From JAENVT01 sp040005915 (lineage in GTDB: Bacteria > Actinomycetota > Acidimicrobiia > Acidimicrobiales > Ilumatobacteraceae), in the NCBI GenBank assembly GCA_040005915.1, contig JBDTYA010000082.1, positions 1 through 23,429 on the forward strand: a DNA stretch of 23,429 nt. The letters are read 5' to 3'. A program made the position numbers and the translations under genes. Position 1 is the first letter of the stretch. Every line of letters begins with the position of its first letter. Positions 1 to 7,204 of this stretch are shown one piece after another. Under the pieces are notes generated by a model. It did no database searches, had not been told where the DNA came from, and was given only the letters and a program-made list of their open reading frames with translations.

Positions 1-569
1 TGTTGGTCGATGGGCACGACACCATCGGCTTGCCGTACGAACAGCGTCGTGAGCTGGTGACCGGGCTGGTCGAAGCCGGCCCGAACTGGATGGTGCCCGT
101 GCACCGCATCGGCGACGGCGCGGCGTTGGTCGAGGCGACGGTCGAACGCAGCCTCGAAGGCGTCATGGCCAAGCGCCTCGGCAGCAACTACCTGCCGGGC
201 AAGCGAACGCCGAACTGGCGCAAGGTCAAGAATCGGCGCACGGTCGAAGTGGTGATCGGCGGCTACTCGCCGGGCACCGGCAACCGCGAGTCGACGTTCG
301 GCTCGCTGCTCGTCGGCGTGCCCGGCGCGGACGGCCTGAAGTTTGCCGGCGGCGTGGGAACCGGATTCAACCAACACACGCTCGAGGTGCTGTCGGCGCG
401 CCTGAAGAGCCTTCGTGCCAAGGACTGTCCATTCTCGACCCTGCCACCGCGCGAGTATTCGCGCAACGCGATCTGGGTCCGGCCGGAGCTACGGGCGACC
501 GTCGAGATCGCCGAGTTCACCAACGAGGGCTACGTGCGGCACTCCAGCTTCACCGGCCTCGTCGAGTAG
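1..569 (+). CDS. ATP-dependent DNA ligase, C-terminal part (cut by the window edge)
   Basis: This is the 3' end of an ATP-dependent DNA ligase of the LigC/LigD ligase-domain type, which seals nicks using ATP and is often used in bacterial end joining or repair. The visible 188 residues hold nucleotidyltransferase motif IV (EGVMAKR, about residues 52-58) and motif V (WRKVKNR, about 72-78). An OB-fold C-terminal domain follows, ending in the family-typical pattern VRHSSFTGL. The catalytic lysine motif KxDG would lie upstream, outside the window. The frame is open to the left edge, so the TTG at position 3 is not a start. The TAG stop shares its last base with a possible GTG start of the kynureninase gene, so the two are probably cotranscribed. 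Whether the whole protein is a single-domain ligase or carries polymerase or nuclease domains cannot be seen. Confidence 0.9.
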   Translation, partial: LVDGHDTIGLPYEQRRELVTGLVEAGPNWMVPVHRIGDGAALVEATVERSLEGVMAKRLGSNYLPGKRTPNWRKVKNRRTVEVVIGGYSPGTGNRESTFGSLLVGVPGADGLKFAGGVGTGFNQHTLEVLSARLKSLRAKDCPFSTLPPREYSRNAIWVRPELRATVEIAEFTNEGYVRHSSFTGLVE

Positions 570-1732
570 TGCCGATGCTGACCCGCGAGGATGCGCTCGC
601 ACTCGACGAGGCCGACCCGCTGCGGGCCTGGCGCGACGAGTTCGTGATTCCGGACGCGTCGCTCGTCTACCTCGATGGCAACTCGTTGGGGATGACGCCG
701 CGCCGAACCGTCGCGCGCCTGCAGCGGGTCCTCCGCGACGAGTGGGCCGCTGGGTTGATCCGTTCCTGGGTCGGATGGCTCGACATGCCGCAACGCGTCG
801 GCGATCGGCTCGCGCCGCTGATCGGTGCCGCACCCGGCGAGGTCGTGGTCCACGACTCGACCACCGTCAACTTGTACCAACTCGTCGACGCGGCCTGTTC
901 GCTGCGACCCGACCGGCCGGCGATCGCGGTCAGTCGTACCGACTTCCCCACCGATCGCTACGTCGTCGACGGGATTTCACGGGCGCGCGGCCTACAGGTG
1001 CGCGGCGACTTCGGAGACCTCGATGACGTCGCGGTAATGGTTCGCTCCGCCGTCGACTACCGCACCGCCGAGGTCGTCGACGTCGTCGCCGAGACAGCCC
1101 GGGCAACTGCCGCCGGAGCTATCGCGCTGTGGGACCTCTCCCACGCGGCTGGCGTTTTGGCGATCGATCTCGGAGCTGCCGGTGTGCAGCTGGCGGTCGG
1201 GTGCACCTACAAGTACCTCAACGGTGGGCCCGGTTCTCCCGCTTTCAGCTACGTTGCCCGGTCCTTGCAGGCAACGTTGCCACAGCCGATCTGGGGATGG
1301 TTCGCGCAAGCCGATCAGTTCCGAATGGGGCCCGAGTTCAGCGCTCACGGCGACATCCGGAGCGTGTTGCTGGGTACTCCATCCATCCTCGCATTGGCTG
1401 CAGCAGAGGAGGGGATCTGCCTCACGGCGGAGGCCGGGATCGAGGCGATCGCGGCCAAGGCCCAATCCCTTACCGAATTCGCCCTCGAACTGTGCGACCA
1501 ACTCGACTTGCGATCGTCGACGCCGCGCGATCCCGTTCGCCGCGGCGGCCACGTCGCCGTGCACCATCGCCACGCCGAGAAGCTCGTCGCCGCGCTCGCC
1601 GCGGGCAACGTGATCACCGACTTCCGCGATCCCGACATCGTCCGAATCGGGTGCAGCCCGCTGACCACCCGCTTCAGCGACGTCTTCACCGCCCTGACAG
1701 CCCTCACAGCTCTCGCCCAAGACCTGCGATGA
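569..1732 (+). CDS. kynU: Kynureninase
   Basis: This PLP-dependent hydrolase cleaves L-kynurenine (or 3-hydroxykynurenine) to anthranilate (or 3-hydroxyanthranilate) and alanine in tryptophan catabolism. It is cytoplasmic. Family hallmarks are present in order: YLDGNSLG near the N-terminus (about residues 33-40), the FPTD motif (about 129-132), WDLSHAAG around residue 190, and CTYKYLNGGPGSP with the PLP lysine at about residue 215. The C-terminal small domain ends normally. At 387 residues it is slightly shorter than the usual 400-420 but shows no internal gap. The GTG at 569 overlaps the ligase stop; an ATG at 575 is an equally good start and gives 385 residues. No other kynurenine-pathway gene (tryptophan dioxygenase, formamidase) is in the window, so its partners must lie elsewhere. 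Confidence 0.93.
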   Translation: MPMLTREDALALDEADPLRAWRDEFVIPDASLVYLDGNSLGMTPRRTVARLQRVLRDEWAAGLIRSWVGWLDMPQRVGDRLAPLIGAAPGEVVVHDSTTVNLYQLVDAACSLRPDRPAIAVSRTDFPTDRYVVDGISRARGLQVRGDFGDLDDVAVMVRSAVDYRTAEVVDVVAETARATAAGAIALWDLSHAAGVLAIDLGAAGVQLAVGCTYKYLNGGPGSPAFSYVARSLQATLPQPIWGWFAQADQFRMGPEFSAHGDIRSVLLGTPSILALAAAEEGICLTAEAGIEAIAAKAQSLTEFALELCDQLDLRSSTPRDPVRRGGHVAVHHRHAEKLVAALAAGNVITDFRDPDIVRIGCSPLTTRFSDVFTALTALTALAQDLR

Positions 1733-1761
1733 GAGATGTGCGCAGCCGGACGGCTCATCTC
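1733..1761. terminator. Possible hairpin between convergent genes
   Basis: Between the convergent kynureninase and LuxR-type genes lies GAGATG (1733-1738), paired with CATCTC (1756-1761). Inside it is a 4-bp AGCC/GGCT hairpin with a GGAC loop, and a 5-nt bulge sits on the 5' side. No clear T tract follows on either strand, so this is at best a weak or factor-dependent bidirectional terminator. Confidence 0.3.
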
Positions 1762-1769
1762 ACATTGCG

Positions 1770-4484
1770 CTATTGCTCCATGTCGTGGGTGACGTACGCC
1801 GTCAGTTCGGCGCGGTCGCGCACGCCCAGTTTGGGGAGGATGGCATCGAGGTGGGCGTCCACCGTCTTCGGGCTGAGGTACAGCTCGTCGGCTACCTGGC
1901 GATTGGTTCGCCCGCGGGCGATCGAAACGGCGACACGCAGTTCGTCGTTGGTCAACCGTGACGCCAGCGACGAACTTGTCGGTGCAACGGGACCGGCGAT
2001 GCGGCGCGCTTGGGCTGCCCACGGCTCGGCACCGATTCGTTCGAAGATGCGCAAGGCGGCCCGTGACGCCTCGTGATCGCCATGGCGCTCGCCGAGCAGC
2101 AACAGGCTGCGGCCCTGCTCGAACGGCGCCCCCATCGCGGCCAGTTCCTCCGCCGAATCGCGCAGGTCCTGTGAGCTGCCGTGCAGCATGCCCTGCCCGC
2201 GGCGGGCGATTGCGGCGCCCCATTTCGACTTGCTGAGGTCGGCCTTCGCGGTGACCTCGGCGACGACGTCGGCGGCCTCGTCGACGGCACCGATGGCGAG
2301 CAACGCCTCGAGCAGGTCGCCCTGGTACCACAGGTCGCCGGCATCGAGGATTTCGGTGTGCAGGCGGTGGACACGCCGGAGGTGCTCGGCGGCCTCGGCG
2401 TAACTGCCGGCGGTGAGGGCCACATGGCCGAGTGCCGACAGTCCCCACGTCTCGAGGACCCGCATCCCGACACGGCGGGCACGGGCGATCGCGCCGTCGG
2501 CGTGCATGCGAGCGGAGATCGAGCGGCCGAGCACCGCCTCGACCCGGGCCAGGACCGCTTGGCCGAACGACGCCGTGGGCAGGTCGGGGGTGTCGTTGAG
2601 ATCGAGGTCGAGCACCGACGACAGCACTGCGTCGGTCAGCCGGCCGGTGCGCAGGTACATCTCACCCTGCAGAGCGCCACTGAATCCGAGCACCGAGGCC
2701 AGCCCGTGATGCCGACCGGCGCGCATCGAGACATCGAGCATTTCCTCGGCCTCGCACCACCGCTCCTGGGTCAGGAGCGTCAGCGCGACCGCCTGCACGA
2801 TCGGCAGGAGCCTGGCGTCGAGCATGTCGAGCGGCAGTGCGCCGATGATGTCGGATCCCTCGAGGTCGGCCTCGGCGCTGACTCGGTCTCCGAGCCGCTG
2901 CGCCGACATCGCCCGCACCGCCTGGGCGATCAGGAGCATCGGCATGCCCAACGGCGTCGCCACCTCGACGGCCGAGTGGGCGTAACGCTGGCACTCGATC
3001 GGCCGCCCGGACAGCCCGCTGTGCAACGCGGCGCGGATGAACAACCCGACCGACCTCGCCGGATCGATCACCGAGATGCATTGGGCCTCTTCGGCGAGTT
3101 GCTCGACACCGCGTACCCCGTCGATCATCCAGGCGATGGCTTCGGAGCGGACGCCGATTGCATCGCTTCGAACCAACGGGTCGGCGCACGTCGCCACGAC
3201 CTCGTCGAGGATGTCGATGGCGACGTACGGATCGCATGCGTTCCAGCGCGACGTGCCGGCCGCCAGCAACCGCCGGTGACGTTCGGCCACGTCGGTCGAC
3301 AGGGATGCAGCGCGCTGCCACGTGGCGGCGGCGGCGGCCCAGGCCCCTCGTCGATCGGCGACCATCGCGACCTCTTCGAGCATCGCCGCCACCGAGTCGT
3401 CGGGTCCAGCCGTCGCCGACGCCTGGTGCCAGGCGCGCTTGTCGGCATCGTGCACGACGTGGGCCAACGCAGCGTTGGCGTCGCGCATAGCGCCCGGCCC
3501 GACGGCGTCTCGGATAGCAGTGCGCATGAGTGGGTGGGTGAGCTCGATCGAGTCGGCCGCCGAGCGGGTGATCCCTGCAGCCTCCGTGGCTTCGAGGCCA
3601 CCGGCGGCGCCACCCTGAGCGACAGCCGCAAGGATCGCACCGGCGGCGTGGTCGAGAGCGGCGGCTACAACGGCAGCGGCGAGCTTGGAGCGCTCGTCGA
3701 GGGCGTTGACCCGATCGACGAAGGACCCGATCAGCTGGTTGCCCACAGGTAGATCGGCAGGCAGTGGTGTGATGCCGGCGAGTTGATCGGGATCGAGTGT
3801 GCGCGCCAACTCGAGCAGCGCCAACGGGCTGCCCTCGGACGCATCGACGCATCGTTGCGCGACCGCGCGGTCCGTGGCGTCGCCGAGGATTGCGATCGCC
3901 TCGTCGACATCGAGACCCTTCAGGTCGATCGTCTCGAAGGCGGTTCCTCCGAACGTCGACGGGATCCCCGACCGCTCGCTGATCACCGCGACGACAGGTT
4001 CGTCCGGCAGGCGGCGCAGGGCGAACGCCAATGCCGAGCACGACGGCTCGTCGACCCATTGAGCGTCGTCGATCAACAGCAGCAGCGGACCATGCTCGGA
4101 GGCGATCGCGAGTGCCGCCAGGGCGGCCCCGCCGACGGTGAGCTGACCCTGGGTCGACCCGAACCCGATCGCGTCGGCCAGCACGTTGGCGTGGGGTTCG
4201 GGCACGGTGATGCAGAGCTCGCGGAGGGCTGTCATCAACGTCGCAAGACCCGAGTAGGCCAGCTCGGCGTCGGACTCGGAACCCGTGAGGCGGATGACGG
4301 CGCCAGGGCTTTGCGCGGCCATCCAATCGAGCAGCGTGGTCTTGCCGATACCGGCTTCGCCACGTAAGCGGATGGTGACGCCGCTGCCGCGATCGAGGTT
4401 GTGCAGGACTCCACCCAGCAGATCGAGCTCGGTACGGCGACCGGCGATCACCTTTGCCCCCTGCCCGTAGCCCATTGTCACCAT
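1770..4484 (-). CDS. LuxR-family transcriptional regulator with N-terminal AAA ATPase (LAL type)
   Basis: This is a large ATP-binding LuxR-type regulator of about 904 residues, in the normal range for the MalT/LAL class. The N-terminal ATPase has Walker A GEAGIGKTT (residues 42-50) and Walker B LLLLIDDAQW (aspartates 139-140). A long alpha-helical, TPR-like region (about 350-830) probably acts as a sensor. The last 60 residues form a LuxR helix-turn-helix (LTNDELRVAVSIARG, then LSPKTVDAHLDAILPKLG). Members usually bind an inducer and ATP, oligomerise and activate transcription. The reading frame runs further upstream, but the protein-like sequence begins just before MGYGQGAKVIAGR. ATGs at 4484 and 4475 are the candidates; neither has a strong ribosome site. 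It is transcribed divergently from the ferritin-like pair across a 270-bp gap, so that operon is a plausible target, although this is not shown by the sequence. Confidence 0.9.
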   Translation of the reverse strand: MVTMGYGQGAKVIAGRRTELDLLGGVLHNLDRGSGVTIRLRGEAGIGKTTLLDWMAAQSPGAVIRLTGSESDAELAYSGLATLMTALRELCITVPEPHANVLADAIGFGSTQGQLTVGGAALAALAIASEHGPLLLLIDDAQWVDEPSCSALAFALRRLPDEPVVAVISERSGIPSTFGGTAFETIDLKGLDVDEAIAILGDATDRAVAQRCVDASEGSPLALLELARTLDPDQLAGITPLPADLPVGNQLIGSFVDRVNALDERSKLAAAVVAAALDHAAGAILAAVAQGGAAGGLEATEAAGITRSAADSIELTHPLMRTAIRDAVGPGAMRDANAALAHVVHDADKRAWHQASATAGPDDSVAAMLEEVAMVADRRGAWAAAAATWQRAASLSTDVAERHRRLLAAGTSRWNACDPYVAIDILDEVVATCADPLVRSDAIGVRSEAIAWMIDGVRGVEQLAEEAQCISVIDPARSVGLFIRAALHSGLSGRPIECQRYAHSAVEVATPLGMPMLLIAQAVRAMSAQRLGDRVSAEADLEGSDIIGALPLDMLDARLLPIVQAVALTLLTQERWCEAEEMLDVSMRAGRHHGLASVLGFSGALQGEMYLRTGRLTDAVLSSVLDLDLNDTPDLPTASFGQAVLARVEAVLGRSISARMHADGAIARARRVGMRVLETWGLSALGHVALTAGSYAEAAEHLRRVHRLHTEILDAGDLWYQGDLLEALLAIGAVDEAADVVAEVTAKADLSKSKWGAAIARRGQGMLHGSSQDLRDSAEELAAMGAPFEQGRSLLLLGERHGDHEASRAALRIFERIGAEPWAAQARRIAGPVAPTSSSLASRLTNDELRVAVSIARGRTNRQVADELYLSPKTVDAHLDAILPKLGVRDRAELTAYVTHDMEQ

Positions 4485-4614
4485 TATGCCCACCGGTGTT
4501 GCAGGTCCCCAAGCGCCGAACAGGCATCGACGAAGGGTCCGTTGCACCGGGTGCCGAGCGGTGGTGTGGTCGCCAGAGTTTTGCCGTGGAATGCAATCCG
4601 TCGGGGCTTCGGCT

Positions 4615-4630
4615 CCGAATACACGTTCGG
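4615..4630. promoter_or_regulatory. Inverted repeat in divergent promoter region, possible operator
   Basis: CCGAA (4615-4619) and TTCGG (4626-4630) form a perfect 5-bp inverted repeat with a 6-nt spacer. It lies roughly midway between the divergent LuxR-type gene and the ferritin-like operon. The position suits a regulator binding site, but a 5-bp repeat can occur by chance. I see no convincing -35/-10 pair in the rest of 4485-4754. Confidence 0.2.
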
Positions 4631-4742
4631 TACAGCGGTTCGGTCCGTTCAGAAACCAGTCGAAACGGCTGCCGCTCCGAAACGTGCGGCGACAGCGATC
4701 GCGGCGCGATCCATCCCGCTCTACCTCCGTGAACAACCCCCC

Positions 4743-4748
4743 AAGGAG
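4743..4748 (+). promoter_or_regulatory. Ribosome binding site deciding the start of the first ferritin-like gene
   Basis: AAGGAG lies 6 nt upstream of the ATG at 4755. It fixes the start there even though the open frame extends more than 350 bp further upstream, into the LuxR-type gene. Confidence 0.8.
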
Positions 4749-4754
4749 CAAGCA

Positions 4755-5624
4755 ATGTCAATGCTGCACAAACCAGATCGGCTGGACGACCGCGCGTTCG
4801 ACCAGTTGATCGAAGAGTCGCAAGACCTCCATACAGATGCGATGACCGTCGCCCGAACGACGATGCCGGATCTCGCAGATCTGGCCTCGGATCGTCGGCG
4901 CAACGCCGGAGCCGCAGATCCCGAGCTCGTTCAACAGTTCGAGCAGGCACGTAGCTCGCTCGGTCGCAAGATCGCCATGGCGCTCGGAGGCATCTTCGGT
5001 GCCGGCGTCATCAGTTCGGCGTTCGCCAAGACCGCGTCGGCAGCCGATGGCGACATCGACGTCATGCAGTTGCAGACAGCGGTGTCGCTGGAGCTGCTCG
5101 CAGTTGCGACTTACGGGGCAGCACTGACGCTGCCCTTCATCGCCAACGGCAACCCGGTCATCGTCAAGTTCGCCCAGACCACGATGAGCCAGCATGATCA
5201 GCACCGCCAGGCATTCTCGGCACAGACCAAGGCACTGGGTGGTACCGATCAGACGGCAACCAACCCCAAGTACACGCCGATCGTCGAAGCCGCCAAGCCG
5301 ACGCTCGCGGCGCCGATCGACGTCGTCAAGCTCGCAATGACGCTCGAGCAGGTCGCCACAGAGACGTACCTCGCCGACCTCAACCGTTACACCGACGTCA
5401 CCTCACGCGTGCTGATGGCCAGCGTGATGGGCGTCGAGTGCCAGCACCTCGCAACATTGCGGGCCGTCGGCGCACTGCTCGACGGCGGAGCACCCGAGTT
5501 GATCGCGATCCCACTGGGGGCTGACGTGGCCAAGCTTCCGGCAGCTGCCGGCAGCGTCGCGTTCCCCGACGCATTCGAAGGAATCACCATGGCAAGCCCG
5601 CCAGAAGAAGGAGCCGTCAAGTGA
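4755..5624 (+). CDS. Ferritin-like domain protein with internal signal-like segment
   Basis: This 289-residue protein begins at ATG 4755 behind a clear AAGGAG. Residues 1 to about 70 are hydrophilic. A basic stretch (LGRK) and a hydrophobic segment ending in AFAKTASA (about residues 73-95) follow, which suggests export with an unusually long leading region. The remainder is a four-helix ferritin-like domain of the Ferritin_2/DUF4439 kind. Possible metal ligands sit in each helix: the glutamate of SLELLAVATY, the histidines of MSQHDQHR, the glutamates of LEQVATETY, and the glutamate and histidine of VECQH. Its stop codon overlaps the GTG of the next gene, which encodes a diverged copy. The substrate is unknown. 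Metal binding or an oxidative role in the cell envelope is an inference from the fold. Confidence 0.82.
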   Translation: MSMLHKPDRLDDRAFDQLIEESQDLHTDAMTVARTTMPDLADLASDRRRNAGAADPELVQQFEQARSSLGRKIAMALGGIFGAGVISSAFAKTASAADGDIDVMQLQTAVSLELLAVATYGAALTLPFIANGNPVIVKFAQTTMSQHDQHRQAFSAQTKALGGTDQTATNPKYTPIVEAAKPTLAAPIDVVKLAMTLEQVATETYLADLNRYTDVTSRVLMASVMGVECQHLATLRAVGALLDGGAPELIAIPLGADVAKLPAAAGSVAFPDAFEGITMASPPEEGAVK

Positions 5625-6346
5625 ACGAGCCAAGAGAACTTCCGACTCTCACCCGTCGCCACATCCTGGCCGGCGCTGCAGCCATCGGCGCCGGACTGGT
5701 AGTCGCCGCCTGCGGCAGCGATTCCAACAACGTCTCCGGCTCGACCAAAGGCACGACCGGCACGACGCCTACGTCGGGCTCGATTGCGCCGGCCGCCACC
5801 GATGCCACCGGATCGACGACCGTCGGCACCGACGCAGCCGTCACGACGGCCGCGGCGAATGCCGGTGTCGACGTCAAAGTGGCCCAGTTGGCCGCCGGCC
5901 TCGAGGTGCTCGCAGTCGGTACGTACAAGGCTGCTCTCGACGCAGCCGGCGCCGGGAGCCTCGGCGATGTACCTGCCGCTGTTGCCGAGTTCGTCACCGT
6001 TGCGATGGCCCAGCACCAGGCTCAACTCGACAAGTGGAACGGCGTGCTCACCGCTGCCGGCGGCGATGCAGTGACCGAGCCCAACGCGACGTTGAAGCCG
6101 ACCGTCGATGCGGCGTTCGGCAAGGTCACCGACGTGACCGGTGCGGCGACACTCGCGCTGATGCTCGAGGAGATCGCCGCGGCGACTTACCTCAGCGCAC
6201 AGAAGGTGCTGACCGACAAGGACGCGATCATGCTCGCCGGGTCGATCCAGATCATCGACGCGCAGCACGCCGCGATCCTGCGGTACGTGTTGGGTGAATA
6301 CCCCGTGCCCGACGTGTTCGCAAAGGTCGATCTCGCCGCTGCGTAG
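5621..6346 (+). CDS. Ferritin-like domain Tat lipoprotein (paralogue of the preceding gene)
   Basis: This 241-residue protein starts at GTG 5621, with GAAGGAG at 5607-5613; the start overlaps the upstream TGA by two bases. The N-terminus carries a twin-arginine motif (TRRHIL, R12-R13), a hydrophobic stretch and the lipobox VAAC with cysteine 31. It is therefore predicted to be a Tat-exported, lipid-anchored protein. A Thr/Ser/Gly-rich linker (about 32-80) precedes a ferritin-like domain collinear with the first protein: GLEVLAVGTY, MAQHQAQLDKW, LEEIAAATY and IDAQHAAILRY. In the last helix aspartate replaces the glutamate found in the first protein. The two proteins are probably coexpressed and may act as a pair at the outer face of the membrane. 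The function is unknown. Confidence 0.85.
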   Translation: MNEPRELPTLTRRHILAGAAAIGAGLVVAACGSDSNNVSGSTKGTTGTTPTSGSIAPAATDATGSTTVGTDAAVTTAAANAGVDVKVAQLAAGLEVLAVGTYKAALDAAGAGSLGDVPAAVAEFVTVAMAQHQAQLDKWNGVLTAAGGDAVTEPNATLKPTVDAAFGKVTDVTGAATLALMLEEIAAATYLSAQKVLTDKDAIMLAGSIQIIDAQHAAILRYVLGEYPVPDVFAKVDLAAA

Positions 6347-6371
6347 GGCGACGGTTCGACACTGCAACCAA

Positions 6372-6427
6372 CGACGAGTTGACCGGCTCCCCTCCCCCGG
6401 GCCGGTCAGCTCGTCGGCTGCATTTTT
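6372..6427 (+). terminator. Rho-independent terminator of the ferritin-like operon
   Basis: A 16-bp stem (6372-6387 with 6401-6416, including one G-U pair) closes a 13-nt C-rich loop and is followed by TTTTT at 6423-6427. The T tract touches the stop codon of the convergent Rv2466c-like gene. The minus strand lacks a comparable T run, so it probably acts mainly on the plus-strand transcript. Confidence 0.85.
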
Positions 6428-7041
6428 CAGGGAGTGTCGCCCGGCTCCGGCCCGACGGTGCGGGTGCGCTTCAGTTCCCAGAACTCGTCGAGCGATGTGA
6501 GGGTGACGAACGCATCCCACAGTTCGAGCGCGTCGTCGTGTGCAGGGGCTCTTGTGATGACCGGGCCGAAGGTGGCCACCTCGCGGCCGTCGGGGCGGTT
6601 GAAGGCGATGATCGGCGTCCCGACGTCATTGCCCACCAGCGCGAGCCCTTCGTTCATCCGTTCGAGTAGCGGAATGTCCCATGCTTCGTCGTCGGCGGCG
6701 GAGGCGTGCGACACGTCGAGACCGACTTCCTTCAACGCCAACGAGGCGTCCCACATGCGCTCGCCGTTGTGATGGATGCGCCTGCCGTACTCCGTGTACA
6801 ACTCCCCGAGCCGATCCTCGTGTCCGCCAGCGCGAACCGACTCCATCACTCGCAGCAGGCCGCGTGTCCAAACCACCGTCTCGTAGAACGAGCTGTCGGG
6901 CTCCGTCTCGTTCTTCACGAGCAGGCTGATCGGCTCCCACGTGATCTGCAGGTCCTTCTCGTCGGCGATACGGCGGATCCACTGTGAGGTGGTCCAGCAC
7001 CATGGGCAGATCGGGTCGACCCAGAATCGAACTCGTGTCAT
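6427..7041 (-). CDS. DsbA-fold oxidoreductase, mycothiol-dependent Rv2466c family
   Basis: This 204-residue thioredoxin-fold protein has the active site CPWC (residues 12-15) right after the first strand (RFWVDPICPWC). It also has an alpha-helical insertion and the cis-proline loop VGTPII in the second half. The arrangement matches mycobacterial Rv2466c, a cytoplasmic mycothiol-dependent reductase able to activate nitro compounds. There is no signal peptide, which argues against a periplasmic DsbA role. It is alone on the minus strand, convergent with the ferritin-like operon and divergent from the amidohydrolase gene (163-bp gap). If the family call is right, the cell makes mycothiol, which supports an actinobacterial host. 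The physiological substrate is not evident. Confidence 0.85.
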   Translation of the reverse strand: MTRVRFWVDPICPWCWTTSQWIRRIADEKDLQITWEPISLLVKNETEPDSSFYETVVWTRGLLRVMESVRAGGHEDRLGELYTEYGRRIHHNGERMWDASLALKEVGLDVSHASAADDEAWDIPLLERMNEGLALVGNDVGTPIIAFNRPDGREVATFGPVITRAPAHDDALELWDAFVTLTSLDEFWELKRTRTVGPEPGDTP

Positions 7042-7191
7042 GAGGGTTCTCCTGGCAATGGGGTGACCGATGCAACGACCCGCCGGAGCGCCGCATTCCG
7101 CATCGTCGACGAAATTGTGACTGTTTCAGTCGGGATTCTCGTGGGTGAGGTACCGGTGGTGGTTGATGCGGCGATGTCTGGGGACGCCGCG

Positions 7192-7204
7192 TAGCCTGAC
7201 CGGA
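7192..7204 (+). promoter_or_regulatory. Candidate -10 element for a leaderless transcript
   Basis: TAGCCT (7192-7197) matches the actinobacterial -10 pattern TANNNT. It lies 7 nt before the ATG at 7205, the spacing expected if transcription starts at the start codon itself. No Shine-Dalgarno sequence and no convincing -35 box are visible. Confidence 0.4.

Noticed and set aside
2181..3752. 523-codon plus-strand open frame
   Set aside because: It lies fully antisense to the LuxR-type regulator, whose ATPase and helix-turn-helix motifs are clear. The translation is Arg/His/Gly-rich with no domain, as expected of a GC-rich shadow.
4401..4754. Upstream extension of the first ferritin-like reading frame
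   Set aside because: A strong AAGGAG fixes the start at 4755, and the extension overlaps the start of the divergent regulator gene.
2662..4950. 762-codon minus-strand open frame overlapping the LuxR-type gene
   Set aside because: It is an arginine-rich alternative frame of the same strand with no recognisable motif.
5387..6520. 377-codon minus-strand frame across the ferritin-like genes
   Set aside because: It is antisense to two well-supported genes and crosses the terminator, with low-complexity Arg/Gly content.
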